The translations under genes were made by a program, and so were the position numbers. Shown here in pieces: positions 46,437 to 56,439 of a stretch of DNA of 64,000 bases (positions within the stretch are counted from its first letter, which is position 1; each line of letters starts with the position of its first letter). The notes beneath the pieces are model-generated. The model did no database searches and had not been told where the DNA came from. It saw nothing but the letters and a program-made list of their open reading frames with translations. Source of the DNA: Leptidea sinapis (Eukaryota; Arthropoda; Insecta; Lepidoptera; Pieridae); the NCBI RefSeq assembly GCF_905404315.1, contig NC_066272.1, positions 1,860,001-1,924,000 on the forward strand, read 5' to 3'.

Positions 46437-48497
46437 CATTTGAAGCGAAAACACGTTTCATTGCAGATAAAATTAAAAACAGTAATAATAAAGTAAAAGC
46501 GACTTGGAGTGTAATTAACAATGAAACTGGTAGATCGAATTGCCGTAACACCTCTATCTGTTTAAATATTAATAATCGCGTTATAAATTCGGAAATAGAA
46601 ATTGCAAATGAATTTGATAAATACTTCTCCGAAATCCCGATTGTCACGACCAAATACCTTAACGCTTCGCCAAAAGCAGCATATGATATGCTTAAATTAC
46701 ACGTACCAGTATCTTCTACTGACTTGAAATTTAAGTATGTTACAGGTAGCGATATAATAAAAATCTTCAAATTAATTAACCTAAAAAATACAAAAGACCT
46801 ATGGGGCCATTCGACTAATATTGTTAAATACATACTTGACATTATAGCACCTGAATTAGCAATAATATTTAATGAATGCATAGATGAGGGTGTGTTCCCT
46901 GACCTCATGAAATACAGCAAAGTTATACCTTTGTTTAAATCGGGCAGTTCTTTTGACCCTGCTAATTTCAGACCTATTTCAGTGCTGCCTGTTTTTAGTA
47001 AAATTTTTGAAAAACTTTTGCTTCAACAGCTACAAATGCATTTTTGTAAATTAATGAACAAAAATCAGTTTGGTTTCACTAGGGGTTTATCAACAATTAA
47101 TGCGGGTACTAGACTCATTGAGCACATCTTTGACGCCTGGGAAGAGTCACAGGATGCATTGGGCATTTTTTGGGATTTGTCAAAAGCATTTGACTGCGTC
47201 CACCATGAAACTTTACTCCTAAAACTAAAGCATTATGGAGTGAAAAATAGAGCCCTAAATCTGTTAAAATCATATTTAAGCGAAAGAGTTCAGATAGTCG
47301 ATGTAAATGGCAAACGGTCTTCGGATAAACCTGTGCGAATAGGTGTTCCACAGGGTTCTATTCTCGGTCCTTTCTTGTTTCTTATATATATTAACGATCT
47401 ACCGTTTGTGGTAGATGATAGCCATGAGATTGTATTGTTTGCTGATGATACTTCACTTATTTTTAAAGTGAAGCGACGTGCGGATATTGATGACGAGGTA
47501 AGCAATGCACTCTCAAAGATAGTGCGTTGGTTTGAGACGAATAATCTGCACTTAAACAGTAAAAAAACAAAGTGTTTACGGTTCATTACACCAAACACAG
47601 CGGAGGTACAAACCAACGTACTTATAAATGACCAGAGATTGGAACTTGTGGACACTACGGTCTTCCTGGGTATCACGTTAGATAAAAAGCTTCAGTGGGG
47701 TCCACATATTACCCATCTAGCAGATAGACTCAGCTCTGCGGCATATGCAGTTAGAAAGATTAGAGAGTACACGAATGTTGCGACCGCTAGATTAGTGTAC
47801 TTTAGTTATTTTCACAGCATCATGACGTACGGTATATTACTATGGGGTCATGCTGCTGACATTGATATAGTGTTTGCTCTGCAAAAGAGAGCTGTTCGTG
47901 CTATATATCAGCTTGGTTATAGACAGTCTCTCAAAGAAAAATTTAAAGAAATAAATATTATGACTGTTTATTGTCAGTACATTTATGAAAATTTAATATA
48001 TGTTCACAAAAATCGTCACCTTTTTGCTCTTAATAGTGATTTTCATTATTATAACACTAGAAATAAGGGATTGCTTGTAACTAATTCTAGTAGGCTTCAT
48101 AAGATACATAATAGCTTTAAGGGTAAATGTATACACTTCTACAATAAAGTCCCAGCCACTGTTCAGGCATTGTCTATAAATAAATTTAAATGTTTTATAA
48201 AAAAATGGCTCTGTCGTAAATCCTATTACTCCACTGCTGAATATCTAAATGATCGGACAGCCTGAGACTAGATTGTGATTATTTTATAGCAACTGTACAA
48301 TATTGTATATTTTTATTGAAAACAGCGCAAAAAAAAAGAATGCTGGGAGAGTTTCTTGCGCCGCTTCTTCTCTCTCAGAGCGCCATTTGTTTCCGAAGCG
48401 GTAGTAGTATCTAGTAGTATAAGAAATGACATCAAAAAGAATTCTAAAGGAATCAATTTTGAGAAAATAAATGCCTTTTATGCCTTTTATGCCTTTT
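46437..48497 (+). mobile_element. CR1-like LINE inserted in the left palindrome arm
   Basis: The uninterrupted right arm shows the empty site, so the insertion is delimited almost to the base: CCATCAT | LINE | TTAAAGC or AAAGC. No target duplication is evident, which fits CR1-type integration. The 5' end is truncated within ORF2. The 3' end is a run of ATGCCTTTT units, the short-period tail typical of the CR1 group. The 3' UTR contains GAGTTTCTTGCGCCGC. Confidence 0.93.
46442..48265 (+). CDS. CR1-like LINE reverse transcriptase (5'-truncated ORF2), frame intact
   Basis: The frame is open from the LINE 5' junction. The first ATG is at 46688, giving 525 residues. This is the reverse transcriptase that copies LINE RNA at the nicked target. 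Blocks in order from that ATG: FKSGSSFDPANFRPISVLP (about 83-101), NQFGFTRGLST, DLSKAFDCVHH, GVPQGSILGPFLF (about 218-230), FADD catalytic box at 251-254 (47438-47449), then the C-terminal domain with WGHAAD and KRAVRAIYQLG. The endonuclease half is missing, so it is not autonomous. No stop or frameshift interrupts about 608 codons, which indicates a young insertion. Confidence 0.92.
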   Translation, partial: EAKTRFIADKIKNSNNKVKATWSVINNETGRSNCRNTSICLNINNRVINSEIEIANEFDKYFSEIPIVTTKYLNASPKAAYDMLKLHVPVSSTDLKFKYVTGSDIIKIFKLINLKNTKDLWGHSTNIVKYILDIIAPELAIIFNECIDEGVFPDLMKYSKVIPLFKSGSSFDPANFRPISVLPVFSKIFEKLLLQQLQMHFCKLMNKNQFGFTRGLSTINAGTRLIEHIFDAWEESQDALGIFWDLSKAFDCVHHETLLLKLKHYGVKNRALNLLKSYLSERVQIVDVNGKRSSDKPVRIGVPQGSILGPFLFLIYINDLPFVVDDSHEIVLFADDTSLIFKVKRRADIDDEVSNALSKIVRWFETNNLHLNSKKTKCLRFITPNTAEVQTNVLINDQRLELVDTTVFLGITLDKKLQWGPHITHLADRLSSAAYAVRKIREYTNVATARLVYFSYFHSIMTYGILLWGHAADIDIVFALQKRAVRAIYQLGYRQSLKEKFKEINIMTVYCQYIYENLIYVHKNRHLFALNSDFHYYNTRNKGLLVTNSSRLHKIHNSFKGKCIHFYNKVPATVQALSINKFKCFIKKWLCRKSYYSTAEYLNDRTA

Positions 48498-48839
48498 AAA
48501 GCTACATTTGTGAAAATATTCTTTTTTGTTATAGACATCATATCATATCAACCGGACTGCGTTCACTGATGGACAAAGGCCTCTCCCAAAGATCTCCAAA
48601 GATCCAACCTATTCCGGCGATCTTGATCATATAATCAGTTCATCTTGGGGGCCTATCAACACTGGGTCTTCTGGTATTATAAACATGTTTATGACAATTT
48701 AGTTTTTACTTCGTAATACTATTATACTAGTACTTGTAGTGAAACCCGGCTTTGTTCAGGTTAAATTTCATCGCATGTTTAATTATTATTATCATTTGCC
48801 CGCATTTTGGAACTTCCCAGATCATTTCAGAAATTTTTA

Positions 48840-48995
48840 GAATTTTCTAGACCGTTTCGCATCAAGTTCATCAATTGTACACATTTTGGATCTTTCTAGA
48901 AAGTCTTAGAACTTTCTAGATCATTCCAGAAAGTCCTTGAACTTTCTAAATTGATTACATTAGTTGCACACATTCTGGAACTTTCTAGATCATTC
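48840..48995. promoter_or_regulatory. Heat-shock-element-like array, left palindrome arm
   Basis: GAA and TTC triplets alternate at strict 5-bp spacing: TTC 48894, GAA 48899, (TCT), GAA 48909, TTC 48914, (GAT), TTC 48924, GAA 48929, (TCC), GAA 48939, TTC 48944. Eight of eleven are exact. A second run has TTC 48973, GAA 48978, TTC 48983, (GAT), TTC 48993. GAA-TT-TTC occurs at 48840. Trimeric heat shock factor binds alternating nGAAn units, so these are good candidate HSEs. Binding is inferred. Confidence 0.7.
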
Positions 48996-49675
48996 CCCAG
49001 ATTTTCTGAATTTTACAGAAGTTTACATTAGTAAGAGAAGGACAGATGTATAAAATATCACATTTTTGCCACCCACAACAACCCACTTCCACCAATCCCG
49101 ACCAAACTCCCTTAAGCACACAAGGGGACCGAGGGGTATATGCCATCCCAACGGGAATTTGGTCGAAGTTGCGGATGATAGAGAAAACCGTGGACATACG
49201 TACGAACATTAGCATTTTATATAAACTAGTAAGATAATTCCACAAATAATTTATAATTTCTTAGCAGAATATTTACAGTAAATTATTTAAATGCCGATTT
49301 ATTGGTGAATTGCGTTGTGCACCTACCAATACCAATTCTTAAAAACTATGAACCGCGATTCATACAAATAAAAAATTCATTTCATTTAATTTCATTAGGG
49401 ACCAATTACTGACTACTTACCAAAAATAACAACTACTACCTAGTTGTTATTTTTTATTTGTATGAATCGCGGTTCATAGTTTTTAAAAATTGGTATTGGT
49501 AGGTGCAACCAAATTCCCGTTGGGATGGCATATACCCCTCGGTCCCCTTGTGTGCTTAAGGGAGTTTGGTCGGGATTGGTGGAAGTGGGTTGTTGTGGGT
49601 GGCAAAAATGTGAAATTTTATACATCTGTCCTTCTCTTACTAATGTAAACTTCTGTAAAATTCAGAAAATCTGGG

Positions 49676-49850
49676 GAATGATCTAGAAAGTTCCAGAATG
49701 TGTGCAACTAATGTAATCAATTTAGAAAGTTCAAGGACTTTCTGGAATGATCTAGAAAGTTCTAAGACTTTCTAGAAAGATCCAAAATGTGTACAATTGA
49801 TGAACTTGATGCGAAACGGTCTAGAAAATTCTAAAAATTTCTGAAATGAT
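49676..49850. promoter_or_regulatory. Heat-shock-element-like array, right palindrome arm
   Basis: This is the mirror of the left array. GAA 49725, TTC 49730, (GGA), TTC 49740, GAA 49745, (ATC), GAA 49755, TTC 49760, (AGA), TTC 49770, GAA 49775, all at 5-bp phase. There is also GAA 49676, GAA 49686, TTC 49691, GAA 49696. The phase is preserved despite point differences between arms. Confidence 0.7.
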
Positions 49851-49984
49851 CTGGGAAGTTCCAAAATGCGGGCAAATGATAATAATAATTAAACATGCGA
49901 TGAAATTTAACCTGAACAAAGCCGGGTTTCACTACAAGTACTAGTATAATAGTATTACGAAGTAAAAACTAAATTGTCATAAAA

Positions 49985-50130
49985 ATGTTTATAATACCAG
50001 AAGACCCAGTGTTGATAGGCCCCCAAGATGAACTGATTATATGATCAAGATCGCCGGAAGAGGTTGGATCTTTGGAGATCTTTGGGAGAGGCCTTTGTCC
50101 ATCAGTGAACGTAGTCCGGTTGATATGATA
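49985..50130 (+). mobile_element. RTE-clade LINE 3' fragment inside the right arm
   Basis: GATCAAGATCGCCGGAAGAG and GGAGAGGCCTTTGTCCATCA match the RTE 3' end seen at 15470-15650. It is mirrored in the left arm at about 48545-48690, so it was present before the inverted duplication arose. Confidence 0.6.
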
Positions 50131-50763
50131 TGATGTCTATAACAAAAAAGAATATTTTCACAAATGTAGCTTTAAATGATGGCTAGTCAGTTTAGTGCGA
50201 GGCGGTGAACCCAATCAATTAGCTTCTGATAAATGAGCTAAATAAAGTATGTGAGCATTGTTTGTTTGCGTCTATTCAATCAATACTGTTACTGTAGCGT
50301 TGCGGATTGTGCTTCAAGCAATTAAGGCATCTGTTGTTCAACTGAATGATTGCTTAACTAGCTAAAGATAATACAATTAACAATGAGATACTTAGATTCA
50401 GTTCACATTCTAATAATAACTAAGGATTTTAATATAATACTAGCAAAATCATTAGTAGATCGGCTTATGTTAGAGAAATAATATTAAAATTAAGAATTTA
50501 ATAAAATTAAAACTGATTTAAGTAATCACTAATTTAATAGCAATCATCTATATCTTTTTAAAATGGTTGCCCGTTAAACACATGACGTAATGAATTTGTT
50601 ATTTATAAAGTTAACCCTACCTATCAACCTGATTTGTTATTTAATATCCGTTATAAAACAGTTATAAGAGGAATATAAGATTTCAGTAAAATATTCATTA
50701 ATACAACTTTATATTATATATATACAAACTTATTTTGTATCAAAATTCATGTATTTTGGCTTA

Positions 50764-51062
50764 GTTTTTTATGAAAATATGGGACGAGACGAGCAGGACG
50801 TTCAGCTGATGGTAAATGATACGCCCTACCCAATACAATGCAGTGCCGTTCAAGATTCTTGAAAAACCCAAAAATTTTGAGTGGCACTACAATCACCTTG
50901 AGACATACGATGTTAAGTCTCATTTGCCCAGTAATTTCACTTGCTACCTACTTCAGACCGAAACACAGTAATGTGTACACATTAGCGCTTCACGGCAGAA
51001 ATAGGCGCCGTTGTGGTACTCATAATCTAGCCGGCTGAATGTGCGAAGCAGCCTCCCACTGG
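50764..51062 (-). mobile_element. Short retroelement family S
   Basis: T-run, ATGGGACGAGACGAGCAGGA, then a copy lacking about 15 bp after GGCACTACAATC and ending AGCAGCCTCCCACTGG. It directly abuts the tRNA-like repeat that follows. Confidence 0.85.
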
Positions 51063-51240
51063 TATAGTTAATAAGAGCGCCAGGGCGAGTCCCGAGAAAT
51101 GCAGATTCGAGTCCCACATCGTCCATAAATTTTGATACAAATTTAATTTGTATATTTAATACCAGAAGTGAAAGAGCGACATCTCAAGTAAATTTTCTAA
51201 TATGTTAGGGTTAAGCAGGTTTTCAACTCTCCATATTTTA
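51063..51240 (+). repeat. tRNA-like tandem-repeat remnant, copy 2
   Basis: It starts within a tRNA-like unit (B-box GATTCGAGTCCC), then has the tail (ATACAAATTTAATTTGTATA) and then the core GCGACATCTCAAGTAAATTT. In the 5240-5585 remnant the same core comes before the tRNA-like unit, so the two are circularly permuted. Confidence 0.6.
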
Positions 51241-51244
51241 TCTA

Positions 51245-51950
51245 AAGGTAAAGATATAATTGGTAAAATAATATTCGACTTTATTCATATTAGTCTTCAT
51301 AAAAATAATAACAGTGAATAAAAGGAGATATAATAGTTATATTGTGTACCCGAATACCTGATTGTTTTGAAAATCGTTAACATCTGATTGGAGAAATGAA
51401 AAGTAACTGACAGTATGTCTTGGCAGCAACTGAAAGCACCAATGTGTTGTTTGTTTTGTTTTATTTCTGGATCAGTTATCGAGTTTTTGATTCCAAAAGC
51501 CATCAAGCTGCCCAACCAAGTGACAAATGGGCAATAGTGGCTGTTGTCTGTGAATAGCTGTATCCAAAGATAAGGTTCAGGTTTAGAAAATGTACCTCGA
51601 TTGGAAAATTTATGGTTTAAGCGATTTAGAATTTCTCCTGGAAATAAAGGATTTCTGATTTTTATCGCTATGAAAAATTTAAATAAAATTATAAGAACAG
51701 ATAATCTCATATTATATATTTAACCATTATTGTGCTTACTTATTTTTACATTTATTTTATATAATCTTTATCTTATTACTTAATATACAACATAATATAT
51801 GTTGCAAGTTCAGTAATAATAATATAAGAATACAATAAATTAAAATATTTTTCCAAAATAAAACTGATATTTTGCACAATTTTGTAAAATATCGTAATTA
51901 TATTTTATTTATTTTTATGATAAAATCATTTTAAATTTTAATACAATATT
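51245..51950. other. AT-rich interval with nothing recognised
   Basis: The longest frame (51297-51710, minus, 137 codons) contains LGSLMAFGIKNSIT but no motif I recognise. 51480-51520 and 17105-17160 share AAAAGCCAT...GCTGCCCAA-like sequence in opposite orientation, suggesting another shared repeat. Confidence 0.35.
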
Positions 51951-51954
51951 TGTG

Positions 51955-52505
51955 CTGTAGAAGAGGGCTATACGGGCTATTGATAAGCTAGGTCCTAAAG
52001 AATTATTGAGTGCAAAATTCAAAGAAATCATCATCTTGACTGTTGCTTCCCAATATATTCTTTATAATGTAATGTAAATAATAATGTAATGTAAATAATA
52101 ATGTAATGTAAATAATAATGTAATAAAATAATAACTGTCATAACCATAATGTTAAACCAGGAACAGACATAAACTTATAATGCCTACTACTCGGCTATGT
52201 CGAGTTAGTAAGTCTTTTGTGGGGCGATGTATATGCTTTTACAACAAGATTACAGAAGTATTTTAAAACAAAAGTATTACGTTATTCAAAAGAATTGTTA
52301 CGAAACGCTTGTGTTTAGTGTAGTTTAATTGTACTATATTACTTTGTAAACATATTTTTTCGATGAAAAAGAATAGTCCGCTGAGTTTGTTGCGCCCATT
52401 CATCTCAGGTCTGAGGCATTCGTTTTGGAATGGGTGGTAGTTTTTGACTTTCAATAAGTGATGTCACATCCTATTTTAAATAAAAATATTTGAATTTGAA
52501 TTTAA
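51955..52505 (+). mobile_element. CR1-like LINE 3' fragment, decayed, with 17-bp tandem insert
   Basis: It begins in ORF2 with KRAIRAIDKLGPKELLSAKF, homologous to KRAVRAIYQLG in the palindrome LINE. The coding match is then broken by 3.5 copies of AATGTAATGTAAATAAT at 52065-52126. The 3' UTR has CGCTGAGTTTGTTGCGCCC and GGGTGGTAGTTTTTGAC, and the tail is TTTGAATTTGAATTT. Confidence 0.85.
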
Positions 52506-52747
52506 TTATACTTCTTGGAACCTTATACTAAAAGCCTTCTATTAATTATTTAAATAATTATTAATAATTATCTTAAGAGATTGTTTGATCTGCTATTGAA
52601 ACCAATTACTAACAGAACTGTAAGTTGATATAATATAAATAATATTATATTATGTATAAGAAATTCCAATGTATTTAGATAGGGTGTTTTGATAAGATGA
52701 AACCTTGAAAGTCATCTTACTAGTTCACTCCATTTAAATGAGCTTTG

Positions 52748-53053
52748 TTAAATATAATGTACATGTATTCCCCTGACACATTCCCTATTTGGGGTCGGCC
52801 CTCTTGATACAAGATCGCTACTGTTTGCGTTCTTGGGTCTTATCATTTTATGGTGAATACTCGATATGATATGGGACAATTCTGTTTGTAACTCGTCCAC
52901 GTTCTCGTATCGCCTTTTGTATAGCATATCTATCATATATCCCCAAAAGAAGAAATCTAATGGTGTAAGGTCCGGGGATCTGGCCGGCCATCTAATCGGT
53001 CCATTCGTACTAATCCAAGTAGGAAAACATTCATTTAACGTTGTTCCTTTCTT
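52748..53053 (-). pseudogene. Tc1/mariner-family transposase, C-terminal fragment
   Basis: About 100 codons, entered from an upstream stop near 53055. It contains GPIRWPARSPDLTPLDFFFW followed by GYMIDMLYKRRYENVDELQT. The SPDLTPLD box holds the third acidic residue of the DDE/D catalytic triad that cuts and joins transposon DNA, and the D at that position fits the DD-D mariner/maT-like groups. The tail RECVRGIHVHYI also fits. The N-terminal DNA-binding part and the first two acidic residues are gone, so it is inactive. Confidence 0.8.
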
Positions 53054-53186
53054 TTAAAATACTATGTTAGTTAAGAAGAGTTATTAGTTTTTGGCCATTT
53101 TTTCGATTGGCATCATAAAAGTAGGGGTGTGTTTTTTTATATTATTTTTTATTATATATTATATATATTATTTTATTATAATTTAA

Positions 53187-53215
53187 GGTTCGATTCCCAG
53201 ACGAGGCAAGTAATT
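53187..53215 (+). repeat. B-box relic of a tRNA-derived SINE
   Basis: GGTTCGATTCCCAGACGAGG is a good pol III B box plus T arm. No anticodon arm remains upstream, where the sequence is pure AT. Confidence 0.35.
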
Positions 53216-53513
53216 TTTAGTAAATCTTTCAATGCAGAATTACTAACATTTAAAAATAACATAGAGTCTTCTTTCAGTAAAATAGCCTATCTTCGATATT
53301 TAAAGTACTTTCCCTTCATGTCCCATAACTTTGGGACATCCTGTATATTAATATTATAGATTTGATGACAAACTATACCATTTTTATCTTGAAATCAAAA
53401 ACGAAATTCCGAACATAATATTCATTTCATTATTTCCATGCCATAAATTAACAAACTTTACCCGCATAAGCGCTTTATATCAGTTAGCTACCACATAAAG
53501 TTGCTTAATTGAT

Positions 53514-53570
53514 AATGAAACCATGAAAGCGGTTGGATGCCCTTCATCCAACCGCTTTCATGGTTTCATT
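53514..53570. repeat. Perfect 26-bp stem hairpin, 5-nt loop
   Basis: The left arm is 53514-53539 (AATGAAACCATGAAAGCGGT...), the loop is CCCTT, and the right arm 53545-53570 is an exact reverse complement. It is GC-richer than its flanks, and perfect pairing at this length is not expected by chance. Confidence 0.95.
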
Positions 53571-54185
53571 CGGGTTGTATGTATTTGTTATGTTGGTTTC
53601 CATCAGCAAATTATTCTGGTTCATAAGTATTCAAATTCAAAACGATAATAACCGAACGCAGATTAAAATATTTAAATTTATTTTTATTTCATAGCAATTT
53701 CAATTAATCGGAATTGGAAAATAAACTTGGAAATATTGAAGAAAGAATATTACGTCTTTCGTGATTTTAAAACCACCTGTTATTGATTTATTCACGCGCT
53801 ATCTATACATACAAATATATGTTTAGTACCTGTTGATAATTTAATATAATACATATTTCAGATGTATGAAATAACATCCTTATTTAAAAATTATTGGCCT
53901 TTTTATCTTCCTTACCCCTCGTTTACACCAAGAAACAAGTCAAAAACTTGTTGTATACAAAACTTGTAGAATACTTGTCAAAACATAATTATTTGTTTTT
54001 AACATGTATTGCAATTGTCTGACACATTCTTGCATTCACACTGTGTTGCAAACAAGTTTTTATACAAGTATAAAACACATTTGCGTTCTTATTATAGATC
54101 TGAGACATGTTTGATACAGTCTGATACATTGACAGCGTTCACACCAACATAAAACATACATGTTTTTAACAGGGATTGTTAATTT

Positions 54186-55775
54186 TATTACAGATTGACG
54201 ATAATTTGATTAAAAAAAAACTGCAATCACTGGATAGAAATAAAGGAGCTGGGCCAGATGGAATTCCTTCAATTTTTGTGGTTGAATGTGCTGAGCAGTT
54301 GGCAGTACCCCTCTCATTTATATACAAAAAATCTCTCAGTACGGGATGCTTTCCGTTATATTGGAAAACAGCCAAGGTGGTCCCCATACATAAGTCAGGC
54401 CCTCAGGAATTAATTAAAAACTATAGACCAATCTCCATTTTGTCCACATTTGCCAAAATTTTAGAATCCTTAATTTGTCCTTTTCTACAAAATCACTTCA
54501 AATTGTTCTTACATGAAGTTCAACATGGCTTCGTACCTTTAAGATCAACAACAACCAATCTCGTAGATTTTTGTGAAACTATAACCGAATTACTGGATGC
54601 ACAGAAACAGGTTGACGTTGTATATACTGACTTCAGTAAGGCTTTTGATCGAGTGTGTCATAGTATCTTGATCGCCAAATTATCAGCTTATGGTATATCC
54701 AACATATTTTTGGAATGGTTTAGATCATATTTGTCTAGTCGCTACTTTTTTGTGGTGGTGAATGGCTTCAATTCCTCTCCTCAATTTATTACATCTGGTG
54801 TACCGCAGGGCTCTCATTTAGGGCCCCTACTTTTCAATTTTTTTATTAACGATATCGTCAATTCCATAAAATCATCAAAACCTTATCTCTATGCCGATGA
54901 CTTGGAAATATTAAAATAAATTAATTCAATCGAAGACTGTACCAGACTTCAATCAGATCTCGAGAGCATTACTTTATGGTGCCATTATAATGGTATGGTA
55001 TTAAACTCAGATAAGTGCCACTTTATTACTTTTTCACGGAAAAGAAGTAACGTAGCGTACAATTATAGCATTAATGGGACTTCTATTCGTAAGTTAAATC
55101 GAAGTTAAAGATCTTGGCATTGTTTTTGATGCTAAGTTAACTTTCGTTCCCCATATAGAGTATGTTACCTCTCGGGCATCTAAAATGTTAGGATTTTTAA
55201 TTAGAAACATAAAAGTATTTCGTGACAACTTTTTAAAAATTTCACTTTACAACTCATTGGTACGGAGCATATTGGAATATGGATCGGTAGTTTGGAGACC
55301 TCACTATGCGACACACATGTTAAGAATAGAGCGAATTCAAAAAAGATATATTTGGCATTTAATTTATTCGAACGGACTTTCAAGAAAAAGTCTGTCTACC
55401 TATGCTAATAGACTCGTATTTTTCAAAATGACTTCCTTAGAAGACAGGCGAACTCTAATCGATCTTATCTTTGTATTAAAACTTTTAAATGACAAGATTG
55501 ACTGTCCTCAGCTTCTGAATAAAATTAATTTTCGTGTCCCTAGTAGATATCCCCGGAAGCAAAATGCTCCGCTAGTTCCACTGGTTCGAAGATGTATGTT
55601 TGGAGCGAACTCTCCTATTCCTAGGCTGTGCAAGATGGTAAACATATATAGCGATTACATCGATATTAATTTCACGACTTCTGTCTATACAGTTCGTAAA
55701 TTATTTGTATGTAAGTTTAGTGAATTAAATGTAGTCATAATAATTATGTTTCTTAGTTTTATAATATATATATAA
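54186..55775 (+). pseudogene. Jockey-like LINE reverse transcriptase, broken
   Basis: The first frame (to TAA 54917-54919) has DRNKGAGPDGIPSIF, KNYRPISILSTFAKILESL, QHGFVPLRST, DFSKAFDRVCH, SGVPQGSHLGPLLFNFFIND and the catalytic YADD at 54890-54901. The stop lies six codons after YADD. The frame then continues in phase (INSIEDCTRLQSDLESIT) until a frameshift near 55100. 55185-55775 encodes the C-terminal domain (LEYGSVVWRPHY). The endonuclease and ORF1 are absent. It is non-functional. Confidence 0.88.
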
Positions 55776-56002
55776 TCATCTTAAATAATAATAATTTCAA
55801 ACCAAATCATTTAACTATTATTACTTGTTAGCGTATATTTTTTTCCCCTTAAACTAATATTTACTTTGTGAAAATTATTAAAGCATGTGGTAGATACCTG
55901 TAATTGTTTGTTACATTAAGCACATTATATTTAGTCTATATTATAAATATATAACGCATTAATGTAAACAAATGTTGGTATTTCTAAATAAATAAATAAA
56001 TT
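54186..56002 (+). mobile_element. 5'-truncated Jockey-like LINE inside the Harbinger element
   Basis: It starts within ORF2 just before the reverse transcriptase and ends with a TAAATAAATAAATAAA tail at 55986-56002, the same tail type as the LINE at 10685-14760. It must be younger than the DNA transposon it interrupts. Confidence 0.85.
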
Positions 56003-56296
56003 TTATTGAAGTTCATGTATTATACTTATTAAAAACAAGTTTAATACTCTATCCATGCTTGGTGGATAAAGTTTTAAACATTTACCGGACAGACCGCTTT
56101 TTTTTAGTGGAAAAGACAAGTGGTTAAAGACATAATTATATCGGCTTATATTAATATATTCTTTTGATACTTTTATAATCGTCTCTCAACCATGAGTAAT
56201 GCATTAACTACATTTTGCCTTTGATATCCGATGTAAATACAAAGAAGAATATGAGTCACCAGTAGTTAGAAATCTCTAATAAACTGCTAACAGATA

Positions 56297-56435
56297 AAAA
56301 GGGCGTACGCCTTCCTTCAAGGCCGGCAACGCTCCTGTGATTCCTCTGGTTTTGCAAGAGAATGTTAGCGGCGGTGATCACGTATTACCAGGTGACGTAA
56401 CGAGCGTTTGTCCTCCTTTTCCATAAAAAAAATAA
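56297..56435 (+). mobile_element. LINE L1r 3' end inserted in the Harbinger transposase
   Basis: GGGCGTACGCCTTCCTTCAA, GGCCGGCAACGCTCC, TTGCAAGAGAATG and TTTTCCATAAAAAAAATAA match the last 30 codons, UTR and poly-A of the right-edge LINE. It sits directly against the transposase remnant on its right and probably caused its truncation. Confidence 0.85.
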
Positions 56436-56439
56436 TTGC

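Larger units (their letters stand above)
46061..50551. repeat. Giant palindrome, about 1.1-kb arms, 72-bp loop
   Basis: The left arm is 46061-46436 + 48498-49163 + 49318-49376. The right arm is 49449-50551 without interruption. The arms are reverse complements at roughly 98 percent in the stretches I aligned by eye. The loop is 49377-49448. The left arm alone holds a CR1-like LINE (46437-48497) and an extra 154 bp (49164-49317). Each arm includes an RTE 3' fragment and an array of heat-shock-element-like motifs. It could be a long-TIR fold-back transposon or an inverted duplication. No target duplication is visible at the outer edges. Confidence 0.93.
52678..53345 (-). mobile_element. Decayed mariner-like DNA transposon
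   Basis: The left edge AGATAGGGTGTTTTGAT and the right edge (reversed: TACAGGATGTCCCAAAG) are loosely inverted and of mariner style, with TA-rich flanks. A transposase fragment lies between them on the minus strand. At under 0.7 kb it is internally deleted. Confidence 0.6.

Noticed and set aside
46426..46920. 164-codon minus-strand frame
   Set aside because: It is an antisense shadow of the CR1 reverse transcriptase frame.
46061..50551. Palindrome as an assembly artefact
   Set aside because: The arms differ by substitutions, a LINE and a 154-bp indel, which a folded read would not produce.
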